Assembly: GCF_017948245.1 (NCBI RefSeq)
Contig: NZ_CP072866.1
Span: 248,001-312,000 of the forward strand
Direction: 5' to 3'
Length of the DNA stretch: 64,000 nt
Source: Rhizobium sp. NLR16a
GTDB taxonomy: Bacteria > Pseudomonadota > Alphaproteobacteria > Rhizobiales > Rhizobiaceae
Position numbers and translations under genes: made by a program. Of the stretch, positions 9,024-16,419 are shown piece by piece (the first letter of the stretch is position 1; every line of letters begins with the position of its first letter). A model generated the notes under the pieces. That model was not told where the DNA came from. It did not search any database and was given only the letters and a program-made list of their open reading frames with translations.

Positions 9024-9821
9024 ATGGTTGGCTGGAAACCTTCTTTCGCTATCGACACCAGTCCGGAGACAATCGCCCAGGAGGAGGCGTCGTCGGTGAC
9101 ACCCCGGCATGTCCTCTGTTTTCTCGGGAGAGATCGCGACCTCAGCCGCTTGTCCGAAGCGGCGGCCAAAGCGATCCGTGATTTCGCCACCGGCTTCAGC
9201 GTCGATGAGGATTATTCGCAGGCGGAGCCGGATGACCGAATGAGCCGGTCATTCGATGTCTGCTGGGATCGGGTCGAACCCGATGCCTGGAACGAGACGG
9301 ACGAGAAAGCCGTCGCCGATCATCAATCCGTCCTCTATGTCCTCGGGCCGAGCATGACGCAGGCAGACACCATCAAGGTGTCGATGACGGCTCTGCGTCT
9401 CGTCGAGCAGCTGATTGACGCGGGAGCGGTTGCCGTCAAGGGCGAAAGCGCCGGTATCGCACATGGGCTCGATCGATGGAGAGTACTGATCGGCCAAGGC
9501 GCCGAAGCGCAGAAAGCCGGCGATCCGCTCGCCCAGCAGCGCGTCGGCCGCCTGGCCTTTGCCAAGAGGCCGCTCTCGGCGCGCGGTTATCTGGAAAGCG
9601 TCGGCTTCCATCTCGTGGGGCTGCCGGAGGTCTATGTGCCGGAGACGGCCGGTAGCGAAAGGCAGGTCGTTGCCATCATGGATGCAGTTGCCGGGGAGAT
9701 CGGCAAGCAGGGTCTCGATGCGACGCTCAAGGCACGGGGCGCAAGCCTCTCCTTCGATTCCACCTATGACGTGGATGAGTTCAAGTTCAATCCCTACGGC
9801 ATCGTCAAGCTCGCCGGGTGA
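9024..9821 (+). CDS. Conserved-looking hypothetical protein
   Basis: I do not recognise this 265-residue protein. It begins VGWKPSFAID, has no obvious signal peptide or membrane segment, and reads as a soluble mixed alpha/beta protein. Notable stretches are HVLCFLGRDRDLSRLSEAA near the start, SVLYVLGPSMTQADTIKVSMTALRLVEQLIDAGAVAVKGES in the middle and FKFNPYGIVKLAG at the end. The middle section loosely recalls DUF4261-type proteins, but this is only an impression. The ATG at 9024 is chosen over a TTG at 8982, which would add 14 hydrophobic residues. Both flanking genes are on the opposite strand. Confidence 0.65.
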   Translation: MVGWKPSFAIDTSPETIAQEEASSVTPRHVLCFLGRDRDLSRLSEAAAKAIRDFATGFSVDEDYSQAEPDDRMSRSFDVCWDRVEPDAWNETDEKAVADHQSVLYVLGPSMTQADTIKVSMTALRLVEQLIDAGAVAVKGESAGIAHGLDRWRVLIGQGAEAQKAGDPLAQQRVGRLAFAKRPLSARGYLESVGFHLVGLPEVYVPETAGSERQVVAIMDAVAGEIGKQGLDATLKARGASLSFDSTYDVDEFKFNPYGIVKLAG

Positions 9822-9905
9822 GCCGGCTCGATCTCGCGGTTATCGGCCTGCGACAGGGCGAAGCGCTGGATCGCCGTTGCAGTGACGCGCTCATATGAAA
9901 GTCAT

Positions 9906-10145
9906 TCAATCGTTCTGCTGTTCCAATGTCTTGACAAGCTCTCCATAATGGCGCGCTGGTCCCGCATTCTTCTCGGCCCCAAATTTGGCGCTGACCAGCC
10001 GCGCCGCCTCGGCCGCGATACGAAAGGCGTCTATCCTATCCTGCGGATCGGGATCGGCTTGCCCGCCGATGTCGCCATGAAAACGGCCGGCCCTGTATCC
10101 ATCGGCGAGATCGATGCCCCCGACCTCGGGAATCCCGTCCTTCAT
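9906..10145 (-). CDS. Small hypothetical protein
   Basis: A 79-residue minus-strand frame encodes a hydrophilic, probably soluble protein (for example GIDLADGYRAGRFHGDIGGQ, then an alanine-rich helix RIAAEAARLVSAKFG). It has the base composition of a coding frame and fills most of the otherwise empty 9822-10245 interval. I see no known motif and no strong ribosome binding site. A plus-strand frame over the same bases looks less protein-like. It may be real, but a chance frame cannot be ruled out. Confidence 0.4.
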   Translation of the reverse strand: MKDGIPEVGGIDLADGYRAGRFHGDIGGQADPDPQDRIDAFRIAAEAARLVSAKFGAEKNAGPARHYGELVKTLEQQND

Positions 10146-10245
10146 CTTGCCTAAGAAGGCAGGTCAAGCCGGCGAGCAATGCATCATTGTCGACGTGACG
10201 GCAAGCGACCGGGATCTCATAATCCACCGATCACGAACATACAGT

Positions 10246-10845
10246 CTAGTTGTAACTGATCGTGTCGCTGACTCTCGGGCGATTGAAGAAATGGTGGTCG
10301 AAGCTGTAGCCGTTCTGCCCGGTGAAGTTCGAGAAAAATGCCGATACCGGTGTCGTCAAGGTGTATTGCACCCGCGTCAGCACCACCTGGACGCCTGTCT
10401 CCTGGATCTTCGCCGGTATGTCGATCGCGCTTGCCATCCCGGAAGCAAGCGACGCGGTGTTGAACGCGGCGGACCAGTTGACCGTCGCTTTGCCGCTGTT
10501 GTCGACGTCATTGACCGTGACCGTGATTGTCAGCCCGGTGGTCTCATAGGGCTGCAGGATGAAGCTCGCGCCGGAAAGAAGCTTGGTGACGTCGGTCTTC
10601 GTCCAGGTGCTCTGCTGCGCGATCATGTCGCCTGTGCTGGAGGCGATCTCGTCTATTTTGCGGCTGACGGTGAGGGCATGGCCGAGATCGACGGTGCCGA
10701 ACAGCAGCACGATCAGGATCGGCAGCACCAATGCGAATTCCACGCCCGAAGCGGCCGTGCGGTCGCATGCGAGGCGGCCGGTGCAGGATCGGGCGAGACC
10801 GAGAAGGATGAGGTTCCGTTTCGTGATCATGTCAGAAAGGTTCAT
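10246..10845 (-). CDS. TadE-like pilus assembly protein (third gene of tad trio)
   Basis: This protein of about 199 residues has the TadE-type signature: a short basic N-terminus, a conserved glutamate directly before a hydrophobic helix (GVEFALVLPILIVLLFGTVDLG, about residues 28-49), and an extracytoplasmic domain. It is probably a minor pilin-like protein of the Flp/Tad system, processed at the residue before the conserved phenylalanine. Two starts are possible, 10845 (overlapping the upstream gene by 14 bp) or 10830. Neither has a strong ribosome binding site. It is translationally coupled behind another TadE-like gene. Confidence 0.8.
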   Translation of the reverse strand: MNLSDMITKRNLILLGLARSCTGRLACDRTAASGVEFALVLPILIVLLFGTVDLGHALTVSRKIDEIASSTGDMIAQQSTWTKTDVTKLLSGASFILQPYETTGLTITVTVNDVDNSGKATVNWSAAFNTASLASGMASAIDIPAKIQETGVQVVLTRVQYTLTTPVSAFFSNFTGQNGYSFDHHFFNRPRVSDTISYN

Positions 10846-11362
10846 TGCGAAACAGAGCGGAGGATCCGAGGAGATAGCGGCCGTCCGAAAGCTTGGCGCT
10901 CGACAGGCTGAAGAAGTTGACGGTGGCCTCCCAGGGCAGGAATGCCTGCACGAGGATGTAGTCGCTGCCCTTGCCGATATCATAGGTCTGGGTGACGGCG
11001 AGATTTCCGCTGTCGTCGATCGGATCGGCGCGGGTGGCGGAGGACAGGTCGGAAAGCACGCTGACCTTGACGACGAGGCCGCTCGAGCAACTGAAGGACA
11101 GAAGCATGTCGTCGCAAATCTTGCTCTTGAAAGTGGCCAGTGTGATCTTCGATGACGCCACCTCGCCGGTGCGGATCATCCGGGAGATTTTATGAACGGA
11201 AGCGTCCAGCGAGGAGTTGACGAAGAACATCAGCGACACTTCGATAATGCCGAAGATCATGATGAAGAGCGGCAGGGCCAGGATCGCAAATTCGATCGCA
11301 GCCACCCCCTTGCGATCGCCGAGCAGGCGGCGAAGCAATGCAAAGCGGTTTCTTGCGGTCAT
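10832..11362 (-). CDS. TadE-family pilus assembly protein
   Basis: The 176-residue protein contains the TadE segment KGVAAIEFAILALPLFIMIFG (about residues 18-38), a transmembrane helix entered after a conserved glutamate, followed by an extracytoplasmic domain with cysteine pairs (KICDDMLLSFSC). It is a pseudopilin-like component of Flp/Tad pili or of a related surface system. Its start overlaps the stop of the vWA gene (ATGA, 11359-11362), indicating one operon. No tadA ATPase, prepilin peptidase or major flp pilin is in the window, so the core apparatus must be encoded elsewhere. Confidence 0.87.
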   Translation of the reverse strand: MTARNRFALLRRLLGDRKGVAAIEFAILALPLFIMIFGIIEVSLMFFVNSSLDASVHKISRMIRTGEVASSKITLATFKSKICDDMLLSFSCSSGLVVKVSVLSDLSSATRADPIDDSGNLAVTQTYDIGKGSDYILVQAFLPWEATVNFFSLSSAKLSDGRYLLGSSALFRNEPF

Positions 11363-12723
11363 TGGGTCAGCCGGACGGAAGAGAGATATTGAGTGAAGAG
11401 CGTCGACAGGCCCGCCGTGATTTCCGTCGACGATGATGCCGATATGAACAGGCTCTTCGACGATGCGCAGTCGGCAAGCGCGTAGGGAATATAATCGCGT
11501 CTCGTAATGCTGGTCGACACGCCGCTGTCCATGGTGCCGCCCCAGGTGTTCTTCCAGTTGGCGCTCGCCATGGTCGAGCCGACGGTTGCGTTATAGCCCC
11601 AGTCCGAAGTGAGCGGCAGGTATTCGGTATAGAGCACGGCCATCGTATTGGATTGGTTCTTCAGATAGCCGCACCAGTCGGGATTAAGAGGCGCCACCTT
11701 GTTCCAGTAGGATCCGGAGATCGCCTTCCCGCTCTTCCAGACCACTCCGTTGGTCACCCATTCGCGTTTGGACTGGACACCGTCCGTCAGCAGCAGAACC
11801 AGTTTGAGCGGAGAGCTCGAGGAGGTTCCGTCCCCTCCGGCGCCGACTTTCTGTTTGAGCGTCGATAGCGAAACGTCGAAATAAGTGGCGGCCTTCGAGG
11901 TCGCGCTGGTGAGGCCGTAGCTGGCGTCCGCGAGGCGGGTCCGCGCCGTATCCGTGCTCAGCGTCGGTGCCAGAACCTCTGAAAGCGTATCCCCGAGGCT
12001 GTAAAGCCCGACCTTGATACGTTCATGATTCTCGTCGGATTCGTCGATCATGTCGAGCACTTCGCGTACGGCGTCGCCGGCGACATCGGCGCGCAGCTTT
12101 ATTCCCTTTTCCTTGCTGTAGTCATAGTTGGTGGCGTATGTCTTTTTGCCGATAGTGTGCGCATCACCCGTGTGGCAGGCAAACTGGCATCCGATACCGG
12201 AATACATGGTCGACTGGCCGGACGTCGTGGCCGCCAGCAGCATCGACGGCGATGTGTCGATGACGATATAGACATTGAGATAGGACGTGGCGGGGCCCTT
12301 GACGGCGCTTGCCACGCTGACGGGAACGGTCTCGATGTTGGCGATCTTCATGAATGTCGTCGGAACGGTGCCGCTCGCCGTCGCCGTGATGTTGTGGTTC
12401 ACGGTATCGATGTCGATATCAGCAAGCGTGTAGCTGTTGTCCACCTGCGCATGGAACCAGTCGGCAACCTTCTCCTTGAGAGCGTCGGTATCCTCGGTGT
12501 TGTTGATCTGCTTGACCGCGGCGATCAGGGCCGCGTCGAGATCGCTCTGCATCCTCTGCCGGACATTGTAGCTGCGAATATAGTCGAAGCTCGCGCCGAC
12601 GGCGATGAGCATCGGCACGAGGCTGAGCGCGACGACGATGGCGACGTTACCGCCTCTGTCCCTTTCGAGACTGCGGAGGGCGCTCGTAATTCGAGCAAGC
12701 GCATATGAAAGAGCCGACTTCAA
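11359..12723 (-). CDS. TadG-like protein with von Willebrand factor A domain
   Basis: This 454-residue membrane-anchored protein has a TadE/G-like hydrophobic segment near the N-terminus (NVAIVVALSLVPMLIAVGAS, about 25-44). A large extracytoplasmic vWA domain starts with VYIVIDTSPSM, whose D-x-S-x-S residues form a MIDAS metal site. Later segments LVLLLTDGV and the cysteine pairs around CQFACHTG and DWCGYL are consistent with an exported adhesin-like domain. It is the first gene of the trio with the two TadE proteins and probably acts in surface attachment or pilus assembly. Confidence 0.87.
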   Translation of the reverse strand: MKSALSYALARITSALRSLERDRGGNVAIVVALSLVPMLIAVGASFDYIRSYNVRQRMQSDLDAALIAAVKQINNTEDTDALKEKVADWFHAQVDNSYTLADIDIDTVNHNITATASGTVPTTFMKIANIETVPVSVASAVKGPATSYLNVYIVIDTSPSMLLAATTSGQSTMYSGIGCQFACHTGDAHTIGKKTYATNYDYSKEKGIKLRADVAGDAVREVLDMIDESDENHERIKVGLYSLGDTLSEVLAPTLSTDTARTRLADASYGLTSATSKAATYFDVSLSTLKQKVGAGGDGTSSSSPLKLVLLLTDGVQSKREWVTNGVVWKSGKAISGSYWNKVAPLNPDWCGYLKNQSNTMAVLYTEYLPLTSDWGYNATVGSTMASANWKNTWGGTMDSGVSTSITRRDYIPYALADCASSKSLFISASSSTEITAGLSTLFTQYLSSVRLTQ

Positions 12724-13110
12724 AACACACCATGACGCAAGACAAAAAATAGCAAAAGCAAGATGTATCTGGAAAACTTGAGCGTTTGTTAATTTCTCCG
12801 TTCGCGATAGAAGATGCGTTGCCGGCTCGCTGTTTGCTGCGCTTATCGGATATGTTTGCGAATTGTGGATATCGCCGCGCTGTCGGCGCGCGGGGTGAGC
12901 CTTCTCGGCGCCGCTTCAGCAGGTCGCAGGCGTCTTTTGAGCTTCTGCGATGACATATTCCTGTTACAGCAGAGCCGTGCCCAAGGCGGAAATCATCGTG
13001 CTTCGGCGGCACCCTTCAGTTGGCGACTCCAGCCCCAACGAGAGGTGGCGTCGCGGGTAATCGCGCCCGTCACCTGCTGCGTCGAAGCAAACGCGTGCTG
13101 TTGTCGGAAC
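12724..13110. other. Intergenic region upstream of the tad trio
   Basis: About 390 bp lie between the start of the vWA gene and the end of the ECF sigma gene. Bases 12724-12800 are AT-rich and probably contain the promoter of the minus-strand tad genes. The remainder is GC-rich. The frames found there on either strand are cysteine- or arginine-rich and not protein-like. No repeat, RNA or terminator is evident. Confidence 0.5.
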
Positions 13111-13821
13111 TCACGATGTCTGACGAAGAACTGCGATGACGCGGTCGCCCATTGAGGCGCAACGGGCGCCGTCGAAGGGGAACAGGGCCGCAAATGCGCC
13201 CGAGAGCTGTTTCTCGATCGACTGGCGCATCGCCTTCCGCGCCCGATGCAGCCTGGTCTTGGCGGTTTCGGGTTTGATGCCAAGATAGGATGCGGCCTCC
13301 TCCGTGCTCATGCCCTCGACATCCCGCAGCACGAAGATGGCGCGAAATTCGTCGGGAAGGTCGTCGACGGCCTGTTCGAGAAGATGCCGCGCCTGGCTTC
13401 GCGAAAGCTCGCTTTCCGGGTCGGTCGCGGAGAGCGAGGAGGGGAACTGGAGGACTTCGCCGCCCCCCGATGTCGTCTGCATGTCGATTTCCTCAAGCCC
13501 GGCGGTGTTCTTTCGGCTGCGCACGCGGCCCAGCGCCTCGTTGAGCGCAATCCGCGTCAGCCATGTCGAAAGCTCGGACTCGCCGCGGAATGTCGCGAGA
13601 TTGGTGAAGGCCTTGACATAGGCGGCCTGCACGACCTCTTCGGCTTCCCAATCGCTGCGGATAATGGCGCGCGCCGTGCGGAACAGGCGCTGATTGTACC
13701 GCTGGACGATGACGCGGATGGCGGGTTCGTCGCCCTGCCTCGCAAGGGGCACGAGTTCGACATCGGGGAGCGCTGATATATTCTGCCGGCGTCGCGCGAC
13801 CGGAACCGCAATGGCTGTCAT
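13111..13821 (-). CDS. ECF RNA polymerase sigma factor
   Basis: The 236-residue protein has sigma-70 region 2 at about 40-110 (IVQRYNQRLFRTARAIIRSD, EVVQAAYVKAFTNL) and region 4 at about 150-205 (LPDEFRAIFVLRDVEGMSTEEAASYLGI). It lacks regions 1 and 3, as expected for an extracytoplasmic-function sigma factor. An unusually long linker (about 115-145) and a C-terminal tail of about 30 residues with a cysteine follow. It sits at the head of a minus-strand group together with the cupredoxin (upstream) and DUF4142 genes, which are plausible members of its regulon. No adjacent anti-sigma gene is seen. Confidence 0.92.
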   Translation of the reverse strand: MTAIAVPVARRRQNISALPDVELVPLARQGDEPAIRVIVQRYNQRLFRTARAIIRSDWEAEEVVQAAYVKAFTNLATFRGESELSTWLTRIALNEALGRVRSRKNTAGLEEIDMQTTSGGGEVLQFPSSLSATDPESELSRSQARHLLEQAVDDLPDEFRAIFVLRDVEGMSTEEAASYLGIKPETAKTRLHRARKAMRQSIEKQLSGAFAALFPFDGARCASMGDRVIAVLRQTS

Positions 13822-13857
13822 GCAAATCTCCGCATTGCTTTGGATCGGAGCCCGGCC

Positions 13858-14178
13858 TTACGGCCGGACGTCCAGTTCGCCCGTCATGGCGGGATGAAAG
13901 CGGCAATAGAAATCGACCGCTCCCGCCCGGTTGACCGTCATCCGCGCCTCCGATTTCGGCGGCAGGTCGACATCGAAGCTCTTGTCGCGAGCCGTCGCTG
14001 TATGCCGGAATATATCATCGTTTCGCCAGACGATCACATCGCCGACATGCAGCTCGTTAGGCGGCACCCCGAATTTCATGCCCGCGATCGTGACCTGATA
14101 TTCCGCCGCTGAGGCGACCCCGCTGCTTGCCCAGAGCTGCGCCAACAACAGCGGCAGCAGTTTCATCAGCGATCCCAT
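13858..14178 (-). CDS. Secreted cupredoxin (type 1 copper protein)
   Basis: The 106-residue precursor has a signal peptide ending around SGVASAA (about residues 1-24) and a plastocyanin/amicyanin-like domain. The copper ligands are all present: a histidine in DIFRHTATA and the C-terminal cluster FYCRFHPAM supplying cysteine, histidine and methionine. It probably works as a periplasmic electron carrier or copper-handling protein. AGGG lies 7 nt before the ATG at 14178. It starts 7 bp after the DUF4142 stop, so the two are co-transcribed, and the ECF sigma gene follows 37 bp downstream. Confidence 0.88.
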   Translation of the reverse strand: MGSLMKLLPLLLAQLWASSGVASAAEYQVTIAGMKFGVPPNELHVGDVIVWRNDDIFRHTATARDKSFDVDLPPKSEARMTVNRAGAVDFYCRFHPAMTGELDVRP

Positions 14179-14185
14179 CGCGACC

Positions 14186-14707
14186 CTACTTGATCATCGA
14201 AGCGAGATGCTCGGCATGCGTCTGGTGTTGCTTGAACAGGGTCAGGCCCGTTTCCAGCAGCGATTTCAGCTCCTTGTTCTGAGCTGAGGGGATCAGCACC
14301 TTGGCAAGGGCATCGTTGACTAACTTGTGATAAGCGACTTCGTTTTCGACATAGGCCTTGTCGAAGGCTGCACCGTCGAGGGCGTCAAGCGTCTTCAGTT
14401 CCTTGCTCGCCTGGGTCGAGAGCGATTGGCTGATCTTGTTGTCCTCAGGCATCACTTTCAGCTTTTTGACGAGGGCGAGCGCCTGGTCGTTGACGGCCTT
14501 GTGGTCCCGCTCCATGGTTTTGGCGAATTCGATAACCTCGGCATTCTTGCTCTTCTTCAACGCCTGCGCGGCGGCGGTGACATCGATCTGCCCCGCCGTA
14601 TAGGCGATGTGGGCGATCTGAGGATCGGTCGGCTTGGCGTCGGCGGCGATCGAGGCGGTGCCGAGCGATGCCGCGATGAAGGTTGCGCCGAGAATTCGTT
14701 TGAACAT
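14186..14707 (-). CDS. DUF4142 periplasmic helical protein
   Basis: The 173-residue protein has a signal peptide (MFKRILGATFIAASLGTASIAADA) followed by a DUF4142 domain, a ferritin-like four-helix segment with the family pattern around AKTMERDHKAVNDQAL and YVENEVAYHKLVNDAL. The function of DUF4142 proteins is not established. Many are stress-induced envelope proteins. The ATG at 14707 is supported by AAGGAGA. A longer frame to 14824 would run into the upstream DUF488 gene. It lies first in a likely operon with the cupredoxin and probably the ECF sigma gene. Confidence 0.87.
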   Translation of the reverse strand: MFKRILGATFIAASLGTASIAADAKPTDPQIAHIAYTAGQIDVTAAAQALKKSKNAEVIEFAKTMERDHKAVNDQALALVKKLKVMPEDNKISQSLSTQASKELKTLDALDGAAFDKAYVENEVAYHKLVNDALAKVLIPSAQNKELKSLLETGLTLFKQHQTHAEHLASMIK

Positions 14708-14786
14708 GATCTGTCTCCTTTGTCGGATGGAAGCGAGCATTGGATGCAGATCGATCGAAAAGGTTCCCGGAAATTTTCGAAGCGCT

Positions 14787-15134
14787 TCAGGCTTCGCCGA
14801 TAAAACTTTGAAGCACGATCGCATGATTGTGAGCCTGGTCTTTCGCCGAATAGAGAAGCGTGGCGTCCGACCGCCCGATCAGGCGTTCGAGCTCCTTGAC
14901 GGCTGATGAGTTCTTTTTGAGCTCGTCGCGGTAACGACGCTGAAATTCGCTCCATTTGGCCGGATCATGGCCGAACCATCGGCGCAGCCCCGGACTCGGC
15001 GCTATGTCCTTCAGCCAGACATCGACCGCCGCCACCTGCTTCTTCAAGCCGCGCGGCCACAGCCTGTCGACCAGAATACGCGTGCCATCCCTGTCTTCTT
15101 TCGGCTCGTAGATTCGTTTGATGTGCAGGGCCAA
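14787..15134 (-). CDS. DUF488 family protein
   Basis: The 115-residue protein is a standard-length DUF488 member. It shows the family features RILVDRLWPRG (about 19-29), the WF(G)HDP..W..F..RY..EL region and the C-terminal TLLYSAKDQAHNHAIVL. No enzymatic role has been demonstrated for the family to my knowledge. It lies 80 bp upstream of the DUF4142 gene on the same strand and 28 bp downstream of the aldo/keto reductase, so it could belong to the same stress-related group. Confidence 0.87.
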   Translation of the reverse strand: MALHIKRIYEPKEDRDGTRILVDRLWPRGLKKQVAAVDVWLKDIAPSPGLRRWFGHDPAKWSEFQRRYRDELKKNSSAVKELERLIGRSDATLLYSAKDQAHNHAIVLQSFIGEA

Positions 15135-15161
15135 TTTTTCATCCGCAATGAAGTAGGTAAG

Positions 15162-16187
15162 TCAGCGCGAGAGGGGCGCATCACCGCGCATCAAGCCCAG
15201 CGATTTCAGGTCCTCCCACAGTTCGCGAGGGATATGTCTGTTCCGCGCCCGGTCGTTGGACGCCACCTGATCGATCGACTGGCCGCCTGGGATGACGGAA
15301 ACGACAGCCGGATGGAAGAGCGGAAAGTTGAGAGCCGCGTCCGAGAGAGCGACGTTGTATTTCAGGCAGACTTGTTCGATGCGCCGGACTTTATCGAGGA
15401 TGTGTGACGGGGCGTCAGAGTAATTGTATTGCGCGCCGGCAATCGGGCCTGTCACCAGTATGCCGGAGTTATAGGGACCGCCGAGCACGATGCCGATATT
15501 GCGGGCGACGCACAGGGGAAGAAAGGATTCCAACGCCTCCTGCTCGAGCAGAGTATAGCGTCCGGCAAGCAGAAACAGGTCGAAGTCGCCACGCTCGGCA
15601 AGCGTCTGGCACATCTCCCACTCGTTTATTCCGCCACCGATGGCTTTCACCACTCCCTGATCGCGCAGCGAGGTCATGGCCTGATACCCACCGTTCATGA
15701 ATTGCTCGAGATAATGGTCGCAGGCGGCCTGGTTGCCGTGATTGAAGACATCCAGATCGTGCACGAAGAGAATATCGAAGCAGTCGAGCCCGGTGCGCTC
15801 GAAAGAGGCTTCGAACGATCGCATGATGCCATCGTAGCTGTAGTCAAAAACCTCTCGGCGATTGGGCGTGTCGAAGAATTTACCGATGCCGGTCCGCTGT
15901 TCGGGTCGACAGACCTTGAGGAGCCTGCCGACTTTTGTCGAGACGACGAAGTCTTTACGCTGTTTCGTAGCGAGAAAGCGGCCAAGCCGCCTCTCGGCGA
16001 GGCCAAGCCCGTAGAGCGGCGCAGTGTCGAAGTAACGGATGCCGTGTTGCCAGGCCGCATCCAAGACTGCTGCCGCCTCTTCATCGGTTATCGCCCGATA
16101 AAGATTGCCGAGAGGCGCGGTGCCGAACCCGAGTTCGGTAAAGGTCAGCCCGCCGTCGCCCCTGCGGTCCCAATGTCGCGTCCTCAT
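15162..16187 (-). CDS. Aldo/keto reductase (sugar or pyridoxal dehydrogenase type)
   Basis: This 341-residue (beta/alpha)8 NAD(P)H oxidoreductase carries the AKR tetrad: aspartate and tyrosine in YFDTAPLYG, lysine in VSTKVGR and histidine in FVHDLDVF. The overall pattern is closest to the L-fucose/D-threo-aldose 1-dehydrogenase and pyridoxal 4-dehydrogenase branch, so a sugar or pyridoxal substrate is plausible but unproven. The ATG at 16187 has GGAG about 10 nt upstream. The 20-residue extension to 16247 is not conserved-looking. It starts a minus-strand run continuing into DUF488. Confidence 0.86.
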   Translation of the reverse strand: MRTRHWDRRGDGGLTFTELGFGTAPLGNLYRAITDEEAAAVLDAAWQHGIRYFDTAPLYGLGLAERRLGRFLATKQRKDFVVSTKVGRLLKVCRPEQRTGIGKFFDTPNRREVFDYSYDGIMRSFEASFERTGLDCFDILFVHDLDVFNHGNQAACDHYLEQFMNGGYQAMTSLRDQGVVKAIGGGINEWEMCQTLAERGDFDLFLLAGRYTLLEQEALESFLPLCVARNIGIVLGGPYNSGILVTGPIAGAQYNYSDAPSHILDKVRRIEQVCLKYNVALSDAALNFPLFHPAVVSVIPGGQSIDQVASNDRARNRHIPRELWEDLKSLGLMRGDAPLSR

Positions 16188-16419
16188 GTCAAGGCTCCGC
16201 ATTCCATATTCGTTTGCTGCTCGTGGTCGACACTGCATTCTAACCAATAACGCTTCTGCGTGGAATCGAGACTGAAGTGAGAAACCTCGGTCTGCGGTGG
16301 TCCGGGCAATGGCGTCCCATCCGGCCGGATCCCGCAGAAGAGCGCGATATCCGGTGCATTAGCCGGTGAATGGCGCAACCGGCTGTCCGACTTAACGAAG
16401 CCCAAACCAGTGTTGTCGT

